Origin: Trissonchulus latispiculum
Lineage: Eukaryota > Nematoda > Enoplea > Enoplida > Ironidae
Direction: 5' to 3'
DNA length: 64,000 nucleotides
Assembly (NCBI GenBank): GCA_030248195.1
Contig: JASAND010020284.1
Location: 1 to 64,000, forward strand
Below the pieces are notes generated by a model. It made no database searches and had not been told where the DNA came from. It saw only the letters and a program-made list of their open reading frames with translations. Every line of letters begins with the position of its first letter. Position 1 is the first letter of the stretch. This document shows, one piece after another, positions 1 to 12,404 of the stretch. A program made the translations under genes and the position numbers.

Positions 1-2
1 AT

Positions 3-3000
3 CGACCAAAACGTCACATCTACGTGGTGGGACCCCCTGCGGACCCCGAAATGCCTGGGTATGATCTTGAGACCTTCTTCAGGATGGTGGATCAACGTAA
101 CCCGGTGTTCTGGGAGGTTTACCGGGAGGTTCCCACGGATGGCTCGGGCCCTCCTTTGCGGTGGTCCGATCTGGTCATCCTGTATCGGAAACGGGACGGT
201 GGTGCTATGGCCCATGGGATCCTACCCTACATTAACACCTTGAACTCTTTAAGTGTCGGGGACACGAACTTTTCTCAGCTTATGGGCCCGATGTTCCTCG
301 AAAAGGAGCAGAAATCGGAGCTCATGCAGGTGATGCAGTTGGCGGAACTGCAGGGCCTCAATCCGGTCGTGGTCACGCGGGAGCACGAGGGACTCTGCAA
401 ACGGCCTGGACATTTTGACATCGGACTAGCGGCCGTGACCCAACAGGCCCCGGACTCGTCCGTCTTTGTGCTTCCTGAGCCCCGTGCAACTGGTGATGTG
501 ATGATGGGTCCGTCAGTCATCCGGACTTTGATGGGAACGGCGGTCCCGTCCACACCTATGGTCCCCGCAACACGATTCGGCTCGAAGCTCCGTCGAGTCG
601 AGTCATCACCAGGGCGAAACGGCCAGCGCCATCGCTCGGTCAGCACCAAAATCCCCGTTGGTTGGAGCGGAGGCAGCGAGACCTGGTGCGTCTTCCTCTC
701 AGTCAGAAGTTTTCGGCGGTGTTTCTGGTTCGGGACGAGGTCGCGGATTTCGTCCTTTCGGATCCGAATCGGATTCATCAACGGCAACCGCTATCACGAC
801 TCGCTCAACACCTGTGAGTCTACGTCACCGGTCAGGCACACCTGGTCGGGTGGCCTATGTCCCTCTGGAGGAACCACCTCTGGATTCTCCGGCCCATGAC
901 CAGTGGGAGGCCGTCTATCGCGGTCAACGGGACATTCAACCCTTCAACATCACGTCAACAGCGATCGCCCCGTCGGGAGGCATCTCGCCCTCCCCATCCA
1001 TCGAACCTCGTGATCGTGACTATTCACGGTCACACCGTCGTGAACCCTCGACTGATCGTCATCGTCAGCGTTCGTCATCCCGTCGTCGGGATTCCCGTCC
1101 AACGTCACGAGCGTCTCGCGGTGATCGGTCACCGGAATCTCGCGATGATCGCGGTCAGCATCCGTCTACGAGCCATCACGAGCGTCAACCAGCCCGTGAA
1201 CGATCACCATCGGCTCGTCGTCGTGATCAGGACCGGCATCGGCAACCATTACGGGATCGTCGTTCGGAAGATTGTCAACGATCGACCGAGCGTCGGCATG
1301 AGTCTCGCAATCGTCGCGCTGACCGTCGACCTCCAACCTATCCGAAGGGTCAGCATCACGTCGAGTCTCGTCAACATCGTGACAAACGCTTAGCAGCCGA
1401 CGCGTTAAGCCGACAACGACCGCAGAAGTCGACTTATCGCGTGCCACGAGTGAAAACTATCAAGAAACCGGATGGTCAGAATTCTGCGATTCTGGAACTT
1501 CCGCCCGAATATCCCAACAACTATTCGAAGGACAATTTTCCGCCATTTTGGGTTTACTTGGTAAATGTCCTCTGCGACATGCTTAATCGTGACATTGCTC
1601 GTACGGTTTCTCGGGGAACCGAGGACCCGCTTTACGATGAATTTCAAGTCGAGCAACCGACACCGGCTGAAGTCGCTGAGATCAAAATGGACCGTTGGCC
1701 CGACGATCCAATCGTCTATTGTCAGGATAACAATCTCCAGTGGATTCCACACAATGTCCCTGGAGACCCGTCTGAGAAGAAACTCCATCCTTGGGTGGCC
1801 TTGTTTCGCGACGAGGTCCTCAAGTGGATGCAGGCCAATGCCCACGTATCCCAACGGTTCCCATCGGACTTTATGGATCACATCTGGCAACGGATGTGCG
1901 CCCGCGACAGCCATCTGACCAACCACATGACGGCGAACCCGGAGTCTGAACAGACCGGCGGTCGGACTGTCTGGCATTCGCGATGGTCATCAAGGACTAC
2001 CGTGATCGTCACGGGAAGTTGTTCAAAGGCTTCCCTGTCAACCGCGTCTCGTCGAATGCACGATGGGCCAATTGCCTGGCCATGGCAGCGTTGGTACCCG
2101 AGCTCTTCCGGTACCCGCATCTGATTCGACGATACGAATCCCAGCACTTCTACGTGGCCCACATGCACGCTCGGCGTCTTCGGACCCGCTGCATGACGGT
2201 CCGTCAGGCCATGCTCGGATATCATCGGCCCAACGTCGAGGGCATCGCGAATGTCGATGAAGGCTATTTCCTGTGCTTCTATCTGGGGCCGGACTATGCT
2301 TTCTCTTTCATACAATCATCTGCCGCATGTGTCGTTGCCGGTGGAGCAACTTGAAAACCAGGGTTTTCAGACCAAGGAACACCTGTATCAGGGGCGGAAG
2401 GGCTGGTTCTGCCAGTCCGATGTAGTCATGGACCTAGTAAGGGAGCATCCCCATCAGGATGGCTTTACTATTAAGCGTAGCACGGATCAAGCCATTGCTG
2501 CACTGCCCGCTTGTCGCATCGAGCGATGGCAGTCGAGTCCAGATCAGCTTACCCAGCGGCTGATCATTTTCCACACATTCTATCAGTCCGTGGAGATGCA
2601 GGAGTTCCTGGTCCAGACCATTGGAAGCTATTACGGGAAGGCTTCCGCGGATTCTTGGTGGGGCCTTGGTGTTCGGGTTCCTCGTAGTTTCAAACCGGAT
2701 AATCTGACTTTCAACGGTAAGCACAACTTCCTGTTCAATACGGACAATTGGAACGGGCAAAACATCCAGGGGTCCCTTTACACCGAAGTGGGCCTTTGGT
2801 TTATGCAGGCGGGCCCTGATGAGCTCTGGGAGGACCGGTTCAACCGTGTTCCACTGTCCGGCGCTCGTCTCGACGCCTACCTCGACGTCGTCCGGAAGCG
2901 CATAGAGGCGGCGGCCGAGCGTTATAACCGAGGTCAGTCCGCACCTCCGTTCTTTAGGCAGGAAGCACCGGCGGCCCTTCGGAAGCAGCCGATTGATATT

Positions 3001-3159
3001 CCACCTAATTGGACCGGTGTCCATATTACCGGGTGCGCTCCGCCGGGACAGGAGAAGAACACCTTTAACCCGTGTTTTGCCCTGACCATCTGGAAGCCGT
3101 TGGAACCCCACCCTTGTGACCATCACAGATACACTGAACTGATCATGCGGGAATATTGA
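3..3159 (+). pseudogene. Frame-broken NADAR-domain polyprotein, 5' end outside window
   Basis: The coding signal runs from the window edge to a TGA at about 3159 but changes frame three times. Frame 3 is open from base 3 to about 600, frame 1 carries it to about 1960, frame 3 to about 2300, and frame 1 to the end. The N-terminal part is unrecognised. The middle (about 980-1400) is an Arg/Ser/Asp/His-rich low-complexity tract resembling SR-type tails. After it come globular stretches rich in Trp and Tyr, and then a NADAR-like domain. The frame changes suggest either a decayed gene or assembly errors; programmed frameshifting is less likely because the direction alternates. No RT, integrase or transposase signature is visible. 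Seen: frames and composition. Inferred: one ancestral protein, probably carried by a mobile element, since the window's other NADAR protein sits in one. Confidence 0.6.
2299..2830 (+). other. NADAR (YbiA-like) domain in the broken polyprotein
   Basis: In frame 1 the conserved landmarks of the NADAR family appear in order. A degenerate SNFY-like start is followed by a KEHLYQ-x-x-K motif matching E-H/Q-x-Y-Q-x-x-K. Then come a Trp followed by a helical stretch ending in EFLVQT, an ASADSWWGLG motif matching the family's A/H-x-x-D-x-x-W-G-x-G, and WNGQNIQG matching the N-x-x-G segment before the last strand. E. coli YbiA has the same order and similar spacing. NADAR proteins are linked in the literature to NAD/ADP-ribose or related N-glycoside chemistry. 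The role here is unknown. The first motif is weak, so activity is uncertain. Confidence 0.72.
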
Positions 3160-3949
3160 GTGCGTCGTCATCGAGCCTCATGACCCATGGTCCGTTCCTT
3201 CCATCCAATATGACTATTTGCAGTCGGGAAAATCATCTTTCCTGGTTGTGAAATCCTCTGATTGTGACTTTTCTGGCATCTGATTGGACTTGACCCATGT
3301 CGCCCACCATGACGACGGTTCATCCGATGCTAGACTTGGATTTGACTTTTCTCCATTGATCTTCGGATCCTGATCACATATAGATCTGTGTTTTATCTAG
3401 TTTGTTTTCGTGATATTTGTTTTCAGAAGCTGAAAACGCATTTTAACGCATTTGAGACGTTTTTACAGCCCTGCGTGTGACAGAAACCACCACTTCTCAT
3501 GAAAATGTTGAGGTTATAGGTTTTTAACTATGCTGAGTTCACCGGCATTGTCAAAAACAATGTATTTTTTGATGCTGGGGTGATCATGAGATGTATCAAA
3601 GTGTCATTTTGACAACTCCCGTTTAATGTGAATTTTTTAGTATGGCAATGATTTTGATTCTTACGCCACAATAAAAATGACCAAATCAGACCGTTCAAAC
3701 GCGATACAATATTATCATTTCCAACCATTCACTGATTGTATTGAAAGCACTTCAAAGCAATGTGTTTCGGATAGTGCCTCATACTTATATCATGTATCAT
3801 TGCAACAAGTTATGTGATTAAATAATTGACTATTTAACAAGTTAGTATTGATCATACTTCACTATTGCAGTACCCGCTGTGTTCAAGTCAACAAATCAAT
3901 ATTGGGTAGCTAAACATGGCAGATCAATCAATACGCAAACTGCCCCTTT
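3160..3949. other. AT-rich gap with one dispersed inverted repeat copy
   Basis: There is no gene-like reading frame here. Bases about 3485-3590 are a diverged reverse complement of about 58160-58262 at the other end of the window, so they belong to a dispersed repeat. Both copies preserve the same short translated phrase ending TMPVxSA. That may be a decayed coding remnant or simple sequence conservation. The rest shows no structure I can assign. Confidence 0.4.
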
Positions 3950-5022
3950 ACACAACGCATGGCGAGATCTGGGCCGGTCTGTTGCCAACGACACAGCCAG
4001 AAACAACCATAATAAGAGTAGGTACTAACTAGTAGTTAAAACCAGGGGCGCAACCACAGGGGGGGACGGGGGGACGCGTCCCCCCCCAATATTTGGGGAG
4101 GGGGGACGCACAGCAATTGGTCCCCCCAATATTTGGGATTTTTTTTGCTGTGAAAAAAGTATTCAAGCAGCCGCCAAAGTCAAAAACCTGCAAAATCGCT
4201 CACTTCGCTCGGCGCCCTACCTCAATTTTGGCTGCAGCCGCTAAAGGCAAAAATCTGCAAATTCGCTGGTTTCTCGCCTGGCTTCGCTCTGCGCCCTACC
4301 TCAATTTTGGCTGCAGCCGCCAAAGTCAAAAACCTGCAAAATCGCTCGCTTCTCGCCTCGCTTCGCTCGGCGCCCTACCTCAATTTTGGCTGCAGCCGCC
4401 AAAGTCAAAAACCTGCAAAATCGCTGGCGTCTCGCCTCGCTTTGCCCGGCGCCCTACCTCAATTTTGGCTTCAGCCACTAAAGGCAAAAATCTGCAAAAT
4501 TGTGGCTTCTTGCCTCGCTTCCCTCGGCGCCCTACCTCTGTTTTGGCTGCAGCCGTCAATAGCTGTCGGGGTCGAAAACCGGCAAAAGCCAAAGTAAAAA
4601 AATCCTTCAAAATAGCTAGCTTTTCGTTTCGCTTTGCTCGGCTCCCTACCTCTGTTCTGGCTGAAGGCACCAGGGTCAACAACCCCCCCCCGCCCGGCGC
4701 TTTCACAAGCAGTGTGTCCCCCCCCAATCCTCAACTCGTGGTTGCGCCCCTGGTTAAAACCTCCGATTAGCGTTAGCCGTGGCTAAAATCGCGGAACGGA
4801 AATGCGTGCGAGTCAAATACAATGCTTGGCGAGATCCGGGCCGGTTTTTTGCCAACGACACAGCCTGAAAAACCATAATAAGAGTACTAGCCGACAAAGT
4901 AGATGTTTGGTTAACCTCCGATTAGCGTTAGCCGTGGCTAACATCGCGGAACGGAAATGCCTGCGAGTCAAATACAACGCATGGCGAGATCCGGGCCGGT
5001 CTTTTGCCAACGACATCTTAAA
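3950..5022 (+). repeat. About 155-bp tandem repeat, interrupted by a MITE
   Basis: Three diverged copies share the phrases CTCCGATTAGCGTTAGCCG, GGCGAGATCCGGGCCGG and TTTTGCCAACGACA. A partial copy lies at about 3950-4042, a full one at about 4757-4911 and a third at about 4912-5022. Copy spacing after the MITE is about 155 bp. The MITE at 4043-4752 sits exactly between the left partial copy and the next unit, and the following unit gives the approximate empty site. Confidence 0.7.
4043..4752. mobile_element. hAT-type MITE with internal 79-bp array
   Basis: The element is bounded by inverted ends CAGGGGCGCAACCAC (4043-4057) and GTGGTTGCGCCCCTG (4738-4752). Both sides carry the 8-bp target duplication gttaaaac (4035-4042 and 4753-4760), the size hAT transposases make. 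The interior holds five spaced copies of a roughly 79-bp unit and a sixth, looser one. Each unit contains GGCTGCAGCC, a CAAAAACCTGCAAAATCGC-like phrase and the GC-rich word around GCCTCGCTTCGCTCGGCG. Runs of C or G flank the ends. It encodes no transposase; the 225-codon frame inside merely follows the repeat. Confidence 0.9.
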
Positions 5023-5289
5023 ATATTTGAACGTTGTGGAATTTAACATTATACTATTCAACGTTAGCCGACTTATCTGAAGTTCTGTATGCATACCATA
5101 CCCACCGGGTCCTGCGGCTTAATCATATACTTCATCAGGAAGGCTTAACACTTTTCGTTAGCTATTTATGACATTAACATTCATTGACCAGATTTTAACA
5201 GCAACTAACACCGAATATTTAAACAACCTGGCTTTTTATCCTAGGAAAGCTATCAAAGGCTTGATATTTCCTACAGTAATGAGCGAATA

Positions 5290-6420
5290 GCTTGGAAAAC
5301 ACCTCCTTCAGTTGTTATCATGCAAGCAAAACTCAAAGTAAGCAATTAAATCATGCGAGCATATGCCAGGTAGAGCAGCAACTAACCCAGGAGCAACTAA
5401 AGCAACTCAACAAGGAAAAGCGCAAGCAACAAAAAACTAAAGCAGCCCAAGACAGCGAAGAAATCAGAACAGAACCAAAGCGATACCTACAGAAACAAAA
5501 ACTACTACAACTAACTCTAACTAGGTACCAAAGACCAATCAGCGATATTCAAACCACAGCAACTACAAAATCCATAACACGAACCAATCCATGCACAACA
5601 GGACATACAAGCGACACGACAGGATTCAAAGAACGGAACTGGACAAGACCGGACACTACAAGACACGAGACGACAAGACAATACATCAAACACTTTTGAT
5701 ACCACAGCCTAGAGCTAGAGCATGACACATCAAGTAATGCAACAACAGGCATTGCTCGAACAAAATATGAGATACACCGAGCAACCTGAAGCAATCCAAG
5801 ACAAATCAGGCCAGCGCGAGCATCGTGCAAACCTCAAAACTACCGCGAAACTTAGGAAAACTGAACGAAAGCAGAAAACCCCAACAACATACGCCAAGCA
5901 AACTGATAGCAAACGAAGGACTAATCTAATCTAGCCACTAAGAAGCTGGGAAGTCTCAAAGCAACCAGCAGTTGAGATCAAAACGAATACACCGAGCAAA
6001 CCAAACAACAACAAGCAGCAGGCACAACTAACGACAATCTAACCACGACAATGAGTGAGAGCAAACAGAACTAAACAATACGAAACAACTGCACAAAGCA
6101 TCAGAACAGTAGCCATTGGGCAGCAGTCAATAGTCCATCGATCACAATTCGATCACCAGCGAACGAGGAATCCAAACCGAGCATTCACGAAACGAAACCA
6201 TGCAGCAAAAACCAAATGCAGGCCCAAACATATCAAAAAACTTTTCTATCCGAGCTGCTATTTGCTATTTGCTAAACCATGCAGAAAACAAACGAAGCAT
6301 GCAAACCAAGACAGTAAAGGCTCAGACAACCACTAGGTTCCTAACCTGCAAAACCTCACAGACCCCAGTGTGAATCTCACCAAAACGAGCTAACAAAAGC
6401 TACTCAAACGTGCTAAATTA
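5290..6420. other. CA-rich low-complexity stretch, no recognised gene
   Basis: The + strand is dominated by CAA, ACA and AAC words, giving short frames rich in Gln, Thr and Lys with no domain. No splice-bounded exon or repeat border is clear. It may be untranslated retroelement sequence, but I see no LTR, PBS or PPT. Confidence 0.35.
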
Positions 6421-6904
6421 TGCAGTAACGACAACGACCTAAGTGATTAGTGATGGCAAACGAATGTTGTGCAAGCTCGTCTTACGAATTCCCTCCGGAC
6501 ACGCCACATACTAAACGTCGCTACCTAGGGTATTTGACTCTAATTCATGCTGCCTTCGGAGGCTAAAAGTTCCTTGTCAGCGGGTGGATTGTGTCTATGT
6601 GACAGATGATTTTATCCTAGATGTATTGACGTTGACGTATTGTTTGCTTGTCGAGTTACCACATTGTTTGACGCAATGTCTGCGCACTGCCTGACGTACC
6701 CCGAGGCACAATTGTTGCCAGGCCTCCTCGATCCTCAGGGAATTAGCATTTCCAGGCTGTGGGCGTAGGAGCCGGGACTTGACGACCTTGGGGAAACGTT
6801 TGGAGAGACCCCCCCCCCGCCTCGGCCTATCTCCTTTTCCAATACCTATGTCATGGCGGACCCCCATTTTTAAATGTTGGTAGGCCAGTCCCAGGTCACC
6901 TTAC

Positions 6905-7945
6905 CCCACATGTTAGAACGAAAGGCATCATCAGCAAACCCTCGTCGAACACGAATAGAAAACTGAAAACGCGGCTCGTGGTGTGCCAAACGTACCCGAG
7001 GTGCAGTGGTTGCCAAGCCCCCACAGGGTTCACCCCACCCACCATGCTAAAACGAAACCACCGCCAGCAGCAAACACAAGTCGAACTGGAATAGGAAAAT
7101 GAAAACAAAGCTCGTGGTGTTTCAAACGTACCCGAGGTACAGTGGTTGCCAAGCCCCCACCCGGTTCACCCCACCCACCATGCTAAAACGAAACCACCGC
7201 CAGCAGCAAACACAAGTCGAACTGGAATAGGAAAATGAAAACAAAGCTTGTGGTGTTTCAAACGTACCCGAGGTACAGTGGTTGCCAAGCCCCCACAGGG
7301 TTCACCCCACCCACCATGCTAAAACGAAACCACCGCCAGCAGCAAACACAAGTCGAACTGGAAGAGCAAAATGAAACAAAGCTCGTGGTGTTTCAAACGT
7401 ACCCGAGGTACAGTGGTTGCCAAGCCCCCACAGGGTTCACCCCACCCACCATGCTAAAACGAAACCACCGCCAGCAGCAAACACAAGTCGAACTGGAATA
7501 GGAAAATGAAAACAAAGCTTGTGGTGTTTCAAACGTACCCGAGGTACAGTGGTTGCCAAGCCCCCACCCGGTTCACCCCACCCACCATGCTAAAACGAAA
7601 CCACCGCCAGCAGCAAACACAAGTCGAACTGGAATAGGAAAATGAAAACAAAGCTCGTGGTGTTTCAAACGTACCCGAGGTACAGTGGTTGCCAAGCCCC
7701 CAATCCGGTTCACCCCACCCAACATGCTAAAACGAAACCACCACCATCAACAAGCACAAGTCGAACTGGAATAGGAAAATGAAAACAAAGCTCGTGGTGT
7801 TTCAAACGTACCCGAGGTACAGTGGTTGCCAAGCCCCCAATCCGGTTCCCCCCACCCAACATGCTAAAACGAAACCACCACAATCAGCAAACACAAGTCG
7901 AACTGGAATGGCAAAGAGAGAACACGGCTCGTGGTGTGCCAAACG
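6905..7945 (+). repeat. 136-bp minisatellite, about 7.5 copies
   Basis: The phrase CGTACCCGAGGTACAGTGG recurs at about 6991, 7127, 7263, 7398, 7534, 7670 and 7807, a period of 135-137 bp. A degenerate last unit begins near 7944. Units end with a phrase around AAGTCGAACTGGAATAGG. A more diverged relative (GTACCCCGAGGCACAATTG) lies near 6697, outside the array. Reading frames inside are by-products of the repeat. Confidence 0.92.
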
Positions 7946-8119
7946 TAATGAACGAGCCTGCAGCACAGATCAGCGCAGAGGATTGTTCATCCGGTATAGT
8001 TTTACTTATTTTGCTTTCGGCATTGTGATTTTTTCGTAACACGCATATGTATACCAACAAACGTCAGGTTTATGACATTCCTGCTTAGGAAAGCCATCAA
8101 ATATAAACCTACATGAGCA

Positions 8120-8580
8120 TACATTAACACGGGGCCCGATTCTGGGGGGGGTCTACCCCGACCTCAGCGAGGGGTCTACCCCTGAAAAATTCCTAAATTT
8201 TAAAGGGGTCTGCCCCAAAATTAGTAAAAATTGCTAATTTTTAACGTTTTTGACCAAAAATTAGTAAAAAATGACAATTTTTAGCGATTTTTAAGAAATT
8301 TTTTGAAAAAACTCGCTAAGATTTACTAAAAAATTACCTATTTTTGGTAAAAATCGGTAAGGGGTCTACCCTTTTTTCCTTTCTGGACGAGAGGGTCTGC
8401 CCTTTTTTCCTTTTCGCTGAGAGGGTCTACCCGTTTTTTGTCGGTCTGGGGGGGGTCTGCACCCCCCCCCCATTCCCCCCCCCCACGTTATCCTATGTAC
8501 ATGAGCAGCGGCTCAGGTCGAGGCCGGAGTCGCCGTGACCTCGGCGTCTCACAAAATCGTGAGACGCTGAGACCCTGAGG
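8120..8580. repeat. G/C-homopolymer and GGGGTCTACCCC-rich degenerate repeat
   Basis: The phrase GGGGTCTACCC or GGGTCTGCCC recurs at least six times between about 8147 and 8460, separated by AATTTTTAGTAAAAA-like stretches. Long C and G runs sit at both ends. Near 8535-8570 the word GCGTCTCAC...GTGAGACGC forms a small hairpin. The layout resembles the poly-G/C edged MITEs elsewhere, but no target duplication was found. Confidence 0.5.
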
Positions 8581-8930
8581 ATTAGCGGAGATTTATGGGC
8601 ACACAACTGACCAATATTTATATGCATCCTTTGTGTGCACTGCACAGGGTGCAGTTTAATACCCTCTTACGATGCTACTTAAGGGATTATCCTGCTACTC
8701 AGCTCATATGAATTACATGCTTAATGCGACACAATTTCACTCTTTATATACAAACAATTTACAGAATATTTCCTGTATTTGCCCGCAGAAATAGCCCTGC
8801 AAGTCATGAAAGACACATATTCACTTGGCTTTCCAAGTAAAATAAATAAGCTCGATACTACTTTGAAGTGATTTGCCACAGGTGCATTCTGACGTGAATG
8901 ATGCGTTTGTAATCTTCAGGTCCCATAAAG

Positions 8931-9112
8931 CGCTTTACTTGATATTATTCTTCCTGCCAAAATACCTATAAAGTTCTGCAGATGAGCACCCAAAGTGCGA
9001 CTATTTTGCATCTTGTTCTGGCATTATTTGGCCAACGGTTGCAGATAGCGGCCTGAAACTTTCACCAGTAATGTAGCTATCAAATGTGCTTATATAGGAC
9101 ATAAAAGCGGTT
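8931..9112 (+). repeat. About 180-bp dispersed repeat unit (copy 1)
   Basis: The unit contains ATTCTTCCTGCCAAAATACC, GTGCGACTATTTTGCATC and AACGGTTGCAG. It is closely related to two adjacent units at 15184-15570. This copy runs directly into the BEL/Pao remnant, and the other pair runs directly into a RhoGAP exon. It ends with a CACTTGATATTATTCTTC phrase that restarts the unit. Confidence 0.75.
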
Positions 9113-9139
9113 CACTTGATATTATTCTTCTTGATCAAA

Positions 9140-10114
9140 TACCTGCGAAGTTCTGTCGTGAGGCGCTTGGCATCACCGCGACGACGCACCTGTTCACTGA
9201 CTCCGAGTGCGTTCTGGGCTGGGTCAAGAGCAAATCCCCCCTGAAAAGATTTGTCCACAACCGGGTCGAAGAGATTCGAGGCCTGGGAAACGCGGAGTTC
9301 CACTATGTGGGAACGTCGGACAATCCTGCGGACTATATATAGCACTCGTAGCAAATCGGTGGCAGATCTCATCGAGTCGAAAACGTGGTGGCACGGCCCG
9401 TCTTGGCTTTCCAATGACGATAGCGGGTGGCCACATACTCGCATTCCTGCTATTCCCAGCGAAAAATTGCTTCTGATGGAGCAGGAATCAGCTGGTGCGG
9501 TCGTCACTCTGGCTGCAGTTGCGGAACCTGAGGGTCCTCTGCAACCACTGGGCATCGATCTGAAGAAGTTCTCATCTCTCGGAAAACTGCTCCGCATTTC
9601 TGCGATCTGTGTCAAGTTTCTGAAGAACACGGTCTGGTCCAAGCTGTCAGATCAGACTCGTGACCGTTTCCCCTCTCTATTAGCGCTTTTCGGCGATATG
9701 ACGGACGAATCTGCCGTTCAAGCATCTGAAATCCTGGCATCGAAGCGTATCTGGACGAAATGCGTGCAAACGCGCGTTTTGACGTGTTTTGACGTTCAGG
9801 ACGTGTTCAAAGCGCTGCACGGCAAGAAAAAGCACAATCTGGTCGAACAGCAAGGTATCAAGATCAATCCGGACGGATTCCTGCGGACATACAGTCGTTA
9901 CGGGCGTTCCGGCCTCCCCGATGGTGCCAAGGCTCCGCTCCTGCTGCCAAAAGACGACCCGTTCACGTGGCTTGTTGTTCAGGACGTCCATCGCGGGATC
10001 ATGCATTCTGGAGTCTCTCACACGCTGAGTGAGCTTCGGAAACAGTTCTGGGTACCACACGGTCGTTCTTTTGTTCGTAAAGTGCTGAATAAATGCCGAA
10101 TGCGTACCTATTAG
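9140..10114 (+). pseudogene. BEL/Pao retrotransposon pol remnant (RNase H to integrase zinc domain)
   Basis: The first part reads FTDSECVLGWVKSKSPLKRF followed by a TSDNPADY-like motif, the typical end of a BEL/Pao RNase H domain. A stop and a frame change near 9340 interrupt it. The next frame (to a TAG at 10114) continues with WWHGPSWL, characteristic of Pao elements. It then gives LLLPKDDPFTWL, an H...H pair and VRKVLNKC, matching the H2C2 zinc-binding start of the integrase. The catalytic integrase core, RT and protease are absent. No LTR was found nearby, so this is a dead fragment. Confidence 0.85.
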
Positions 10115-10749
10115 GATTTGCTAAATCATTTGCACACTTTTAAAATTTTACCAAACCCTGTGGCTTCTGGATTGACTAATCTTCTCTCCAAGACCTTACC
10201 ATTTTGCTGGAAAAAACCGCAAAGAATGACAATTCGATACGGTAGCTCTGGGATCTGCTCACCAAAAATTCCGAATCACGCGCCGCGTTTTGTGCGGTTT
10301 TAGGGGGGCGCCGTGACCGAATTCAAGTCATTGCCTGCAGACCTCTTCTGTGAAAAAATGAGACACCCATATTCAAATAAAGCCCTCTGCCATCTTCATT
10401 TCGACACTTTATGTTATCAAATGTAATGTCTCCACTACGAGCGACGATTTTAATCAACATGCAACGTCATCCCATTCCAAAAAATCAAGGTACTTATTAA
10501 TCAACTTTCAGCCTTACCTACCCTACAACGGCCTGTTGAGCATCTCAAATTCATTCTGAGAATTGGATTTTCACACGGCCGGTTTAAAAGTTTTCCCCGG
10601 ATTTTAAATGAAACCGCAGTAGCGGGTAGTTACCGACACAACGGGACCCGGCTTCCGTTCTCTCAACTCTACCTGGTTGCCTGTAGGTGCCCTTGGTAGG
10701 TACTGTTAGTCATGAATATTGAATATGAACCACAGATGCTAACGCTCTG
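10115..10749. other. Intergenic stretch, nothing recognised
   Basis: Mixed-composition sequence between the BEL/Pao fragment and the next element. It holds short frames only and no repeat edge I can define. Confidence 0.3.
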
Positions 10750-11279
10750 GGGTCTTTTTAAGTTTGCCCCCCCACGCCCCCATTGTATCTCAGCGAAAAT
10801 CAATCCGATTCAGCTGACATTTTGCACAGAACCTTTTAGACCGTGCTGAGTTCAAAAATAAAATAAAAATTAAAATAAATCAAAAATAAACTAAAAATTT
10901 TTAAAAAAATTTAAATTTTTCAAAAAATTAAATTTTAATTTTCTAATAAAATTTTATTTATTCTTAATAAAATTCTAAAAATTTAATAAATTTTTTAAAA
11001 TTTTCAAATTAGCTTTGAACATCGTAAAACGAGTTCCCCACTATGAAAAACCTACAAATAATGTACGTTGGGCCAATTTAGAACCAAAATTACAATTTGT
11101 ATGCATTTTCAGGCCGATTTTAAATTAATTAATTAAAAAATACTTCAATTCTTTTAATTTCTCAGAATTATTTTTTCAAGTTCGTCCATAGTCAATATAG
11201 TACCTACCTGCAAGTTTCATGACGATCCATCGAATTTTCGGCAAACGCGGACTGGGGGAGGGCATACTTAAAAAGACCC
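10750..11279. mobile_element. MITE-like element with 8-bp imperfect TSD
   Basis: The ends GGGTCTTTTTAAG and CTTAAAAAGACCC are inverted copies. They are flanked by acgctctg (10742-10749) and acactctg (11280-11287), an 8-bp duplication with one mismatch. Just inside each end lie G/C-rich stretches (GCCCCCCCACGCCCCC on the left, CTGGGGGAGGGC on the right). The interior is very AT-rich with A/T runs at about 10860-11010. There is no coding capacity. The 8-bp duplication suggests hAT-like mobilisation. Confidence 0.65.
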
Positions 11280-11354
11280 ACACTCTGTATCAATCGATAT
11301 AATTATTGGCTCTCCTCTTAGACATCTTTACAAACAGAATCCCCATACCTCATA

Positions 11355-11421
11355 CAGGAACTGTTGCATGTTGCATGTACAGGAACAGTTGCATGTTGCA
11401 TGTACAGGAACAGTTGCATGT
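11355..11421 (+). repeat. 25-bp tandem repeat, about 2.7 copies
   Basis: ACAGGAACAGTTGCATGT with a GTTGCATGT extension is repeated in tandem. It is a short minisatellite without an obvious partner elsewhere in the window. Confidence 0.8.
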
Positions 11422-11571
11422 TTCGGCCGAGATAGGTACATAATAGATGAAGCATAGGTTGAATCAGCAAATAGGGAAAAATTAAAAACATTCAAGTATC
11501 GAACCCGGCCGGCATCACATGTTATTTCCAAAACGCAGCAACAAAATGATCACTTACTTAAGCCATTAGAC

Positions 11572-11946
11572 CAGGGTTGCAGGTCTCGGATGGAAAACGA
11601 GACCGAGACCGAGACCTGGAATCGACGAGACCGAGACCAGGCCTCCAAATATGTATATGGTGGAAAAAAGACTCTTTTTTGCACTATTGCGCTGTTTTAG
11701 AGACAAAAATCAGCTTTAAAATACACTTGTTGGTTGAAAAATTCCCCAATATCACCCACTCGGCGAAAATCATACGAAAAAATATTTTCCCAAAAAAAGC
11801 GGAAAATTTTCTTCGAAAACTTTTTTCCATGTATTTCTTGAGTTTTCATGACTCACCACCGAGGAGATCGAGACCAGGCCTACGAAACCGAGACCGAGAC
11901 TTGGCCGAGTCTCGTAAAATCGGCGAAACCGAGACCTGCAACCCTG
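11572..11946. mobile_element. hAT-type MITE built of GGTCTC/GAGACC words
   Basis: The ends CAGGGTTGCAGGTCTCGG and CCGAGACCTGCAACCCTG are inverted copies. The flanks cattagac (11564-11571) and cattaggc (11947-11954) make an 8-bp target duplication with one mismatch. Both subterminal regions are filled with GAGACC hexamers. A related but incomplete copy lies at 30374-31150. There is no transposase. Confidence 0.88.
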
Positions 11947-12404
11947 CATTAGGCACCAGCCCATCTCCTCCATCCCTTCCAGAAACCACAAAAACATAGT
12001 CAGAGCAACGATAGAAATCAAACCAATCTGCATACCACATACGGAATGCACAATAATCAAAGATCGAATAGGTCCAGCAATCCCTCATTGTCAGCCAAGG
12101 AATAGCTGAAATACCGTCGGTCCAGGGGCGCTTCAATGCGGACTGCGAGTTGAGCGGGAACGGGTTCTTCTGTAACAACCACACAACTTTACGATAAAGA
12201 AAAACCGTGTTGGTCGCGATTAATGAGTAGTGAAACAAGCATGTCTATGAAATGTGTTTCAGAGACCAATGTTTTTTGTAAATCCAAGCATGAACTGGAC
12301 CCAAAAAGCTGATAGAATAGGACAAAATGAGGCAACAAATTCTTCGGTAGGTGTGACACAATGAAAGAGATTTTAATACGCACCATGTCCTGCCTCCTCT
12401 TCCT

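Noticed and set aside
4093..4770. 225-codon frame with repeated peptide units
   Set aside because: It follows the 79-bp repeat inside a hAT MITE; the repeats are non-coding and the frame starts inside the terminal poly-C region.
7235..8039. Repeated-peptide frames in the 136-bp array
   Set aside because: The unit length is usually not a multiple of three, and frames break at each unit; this is a minisatellite.
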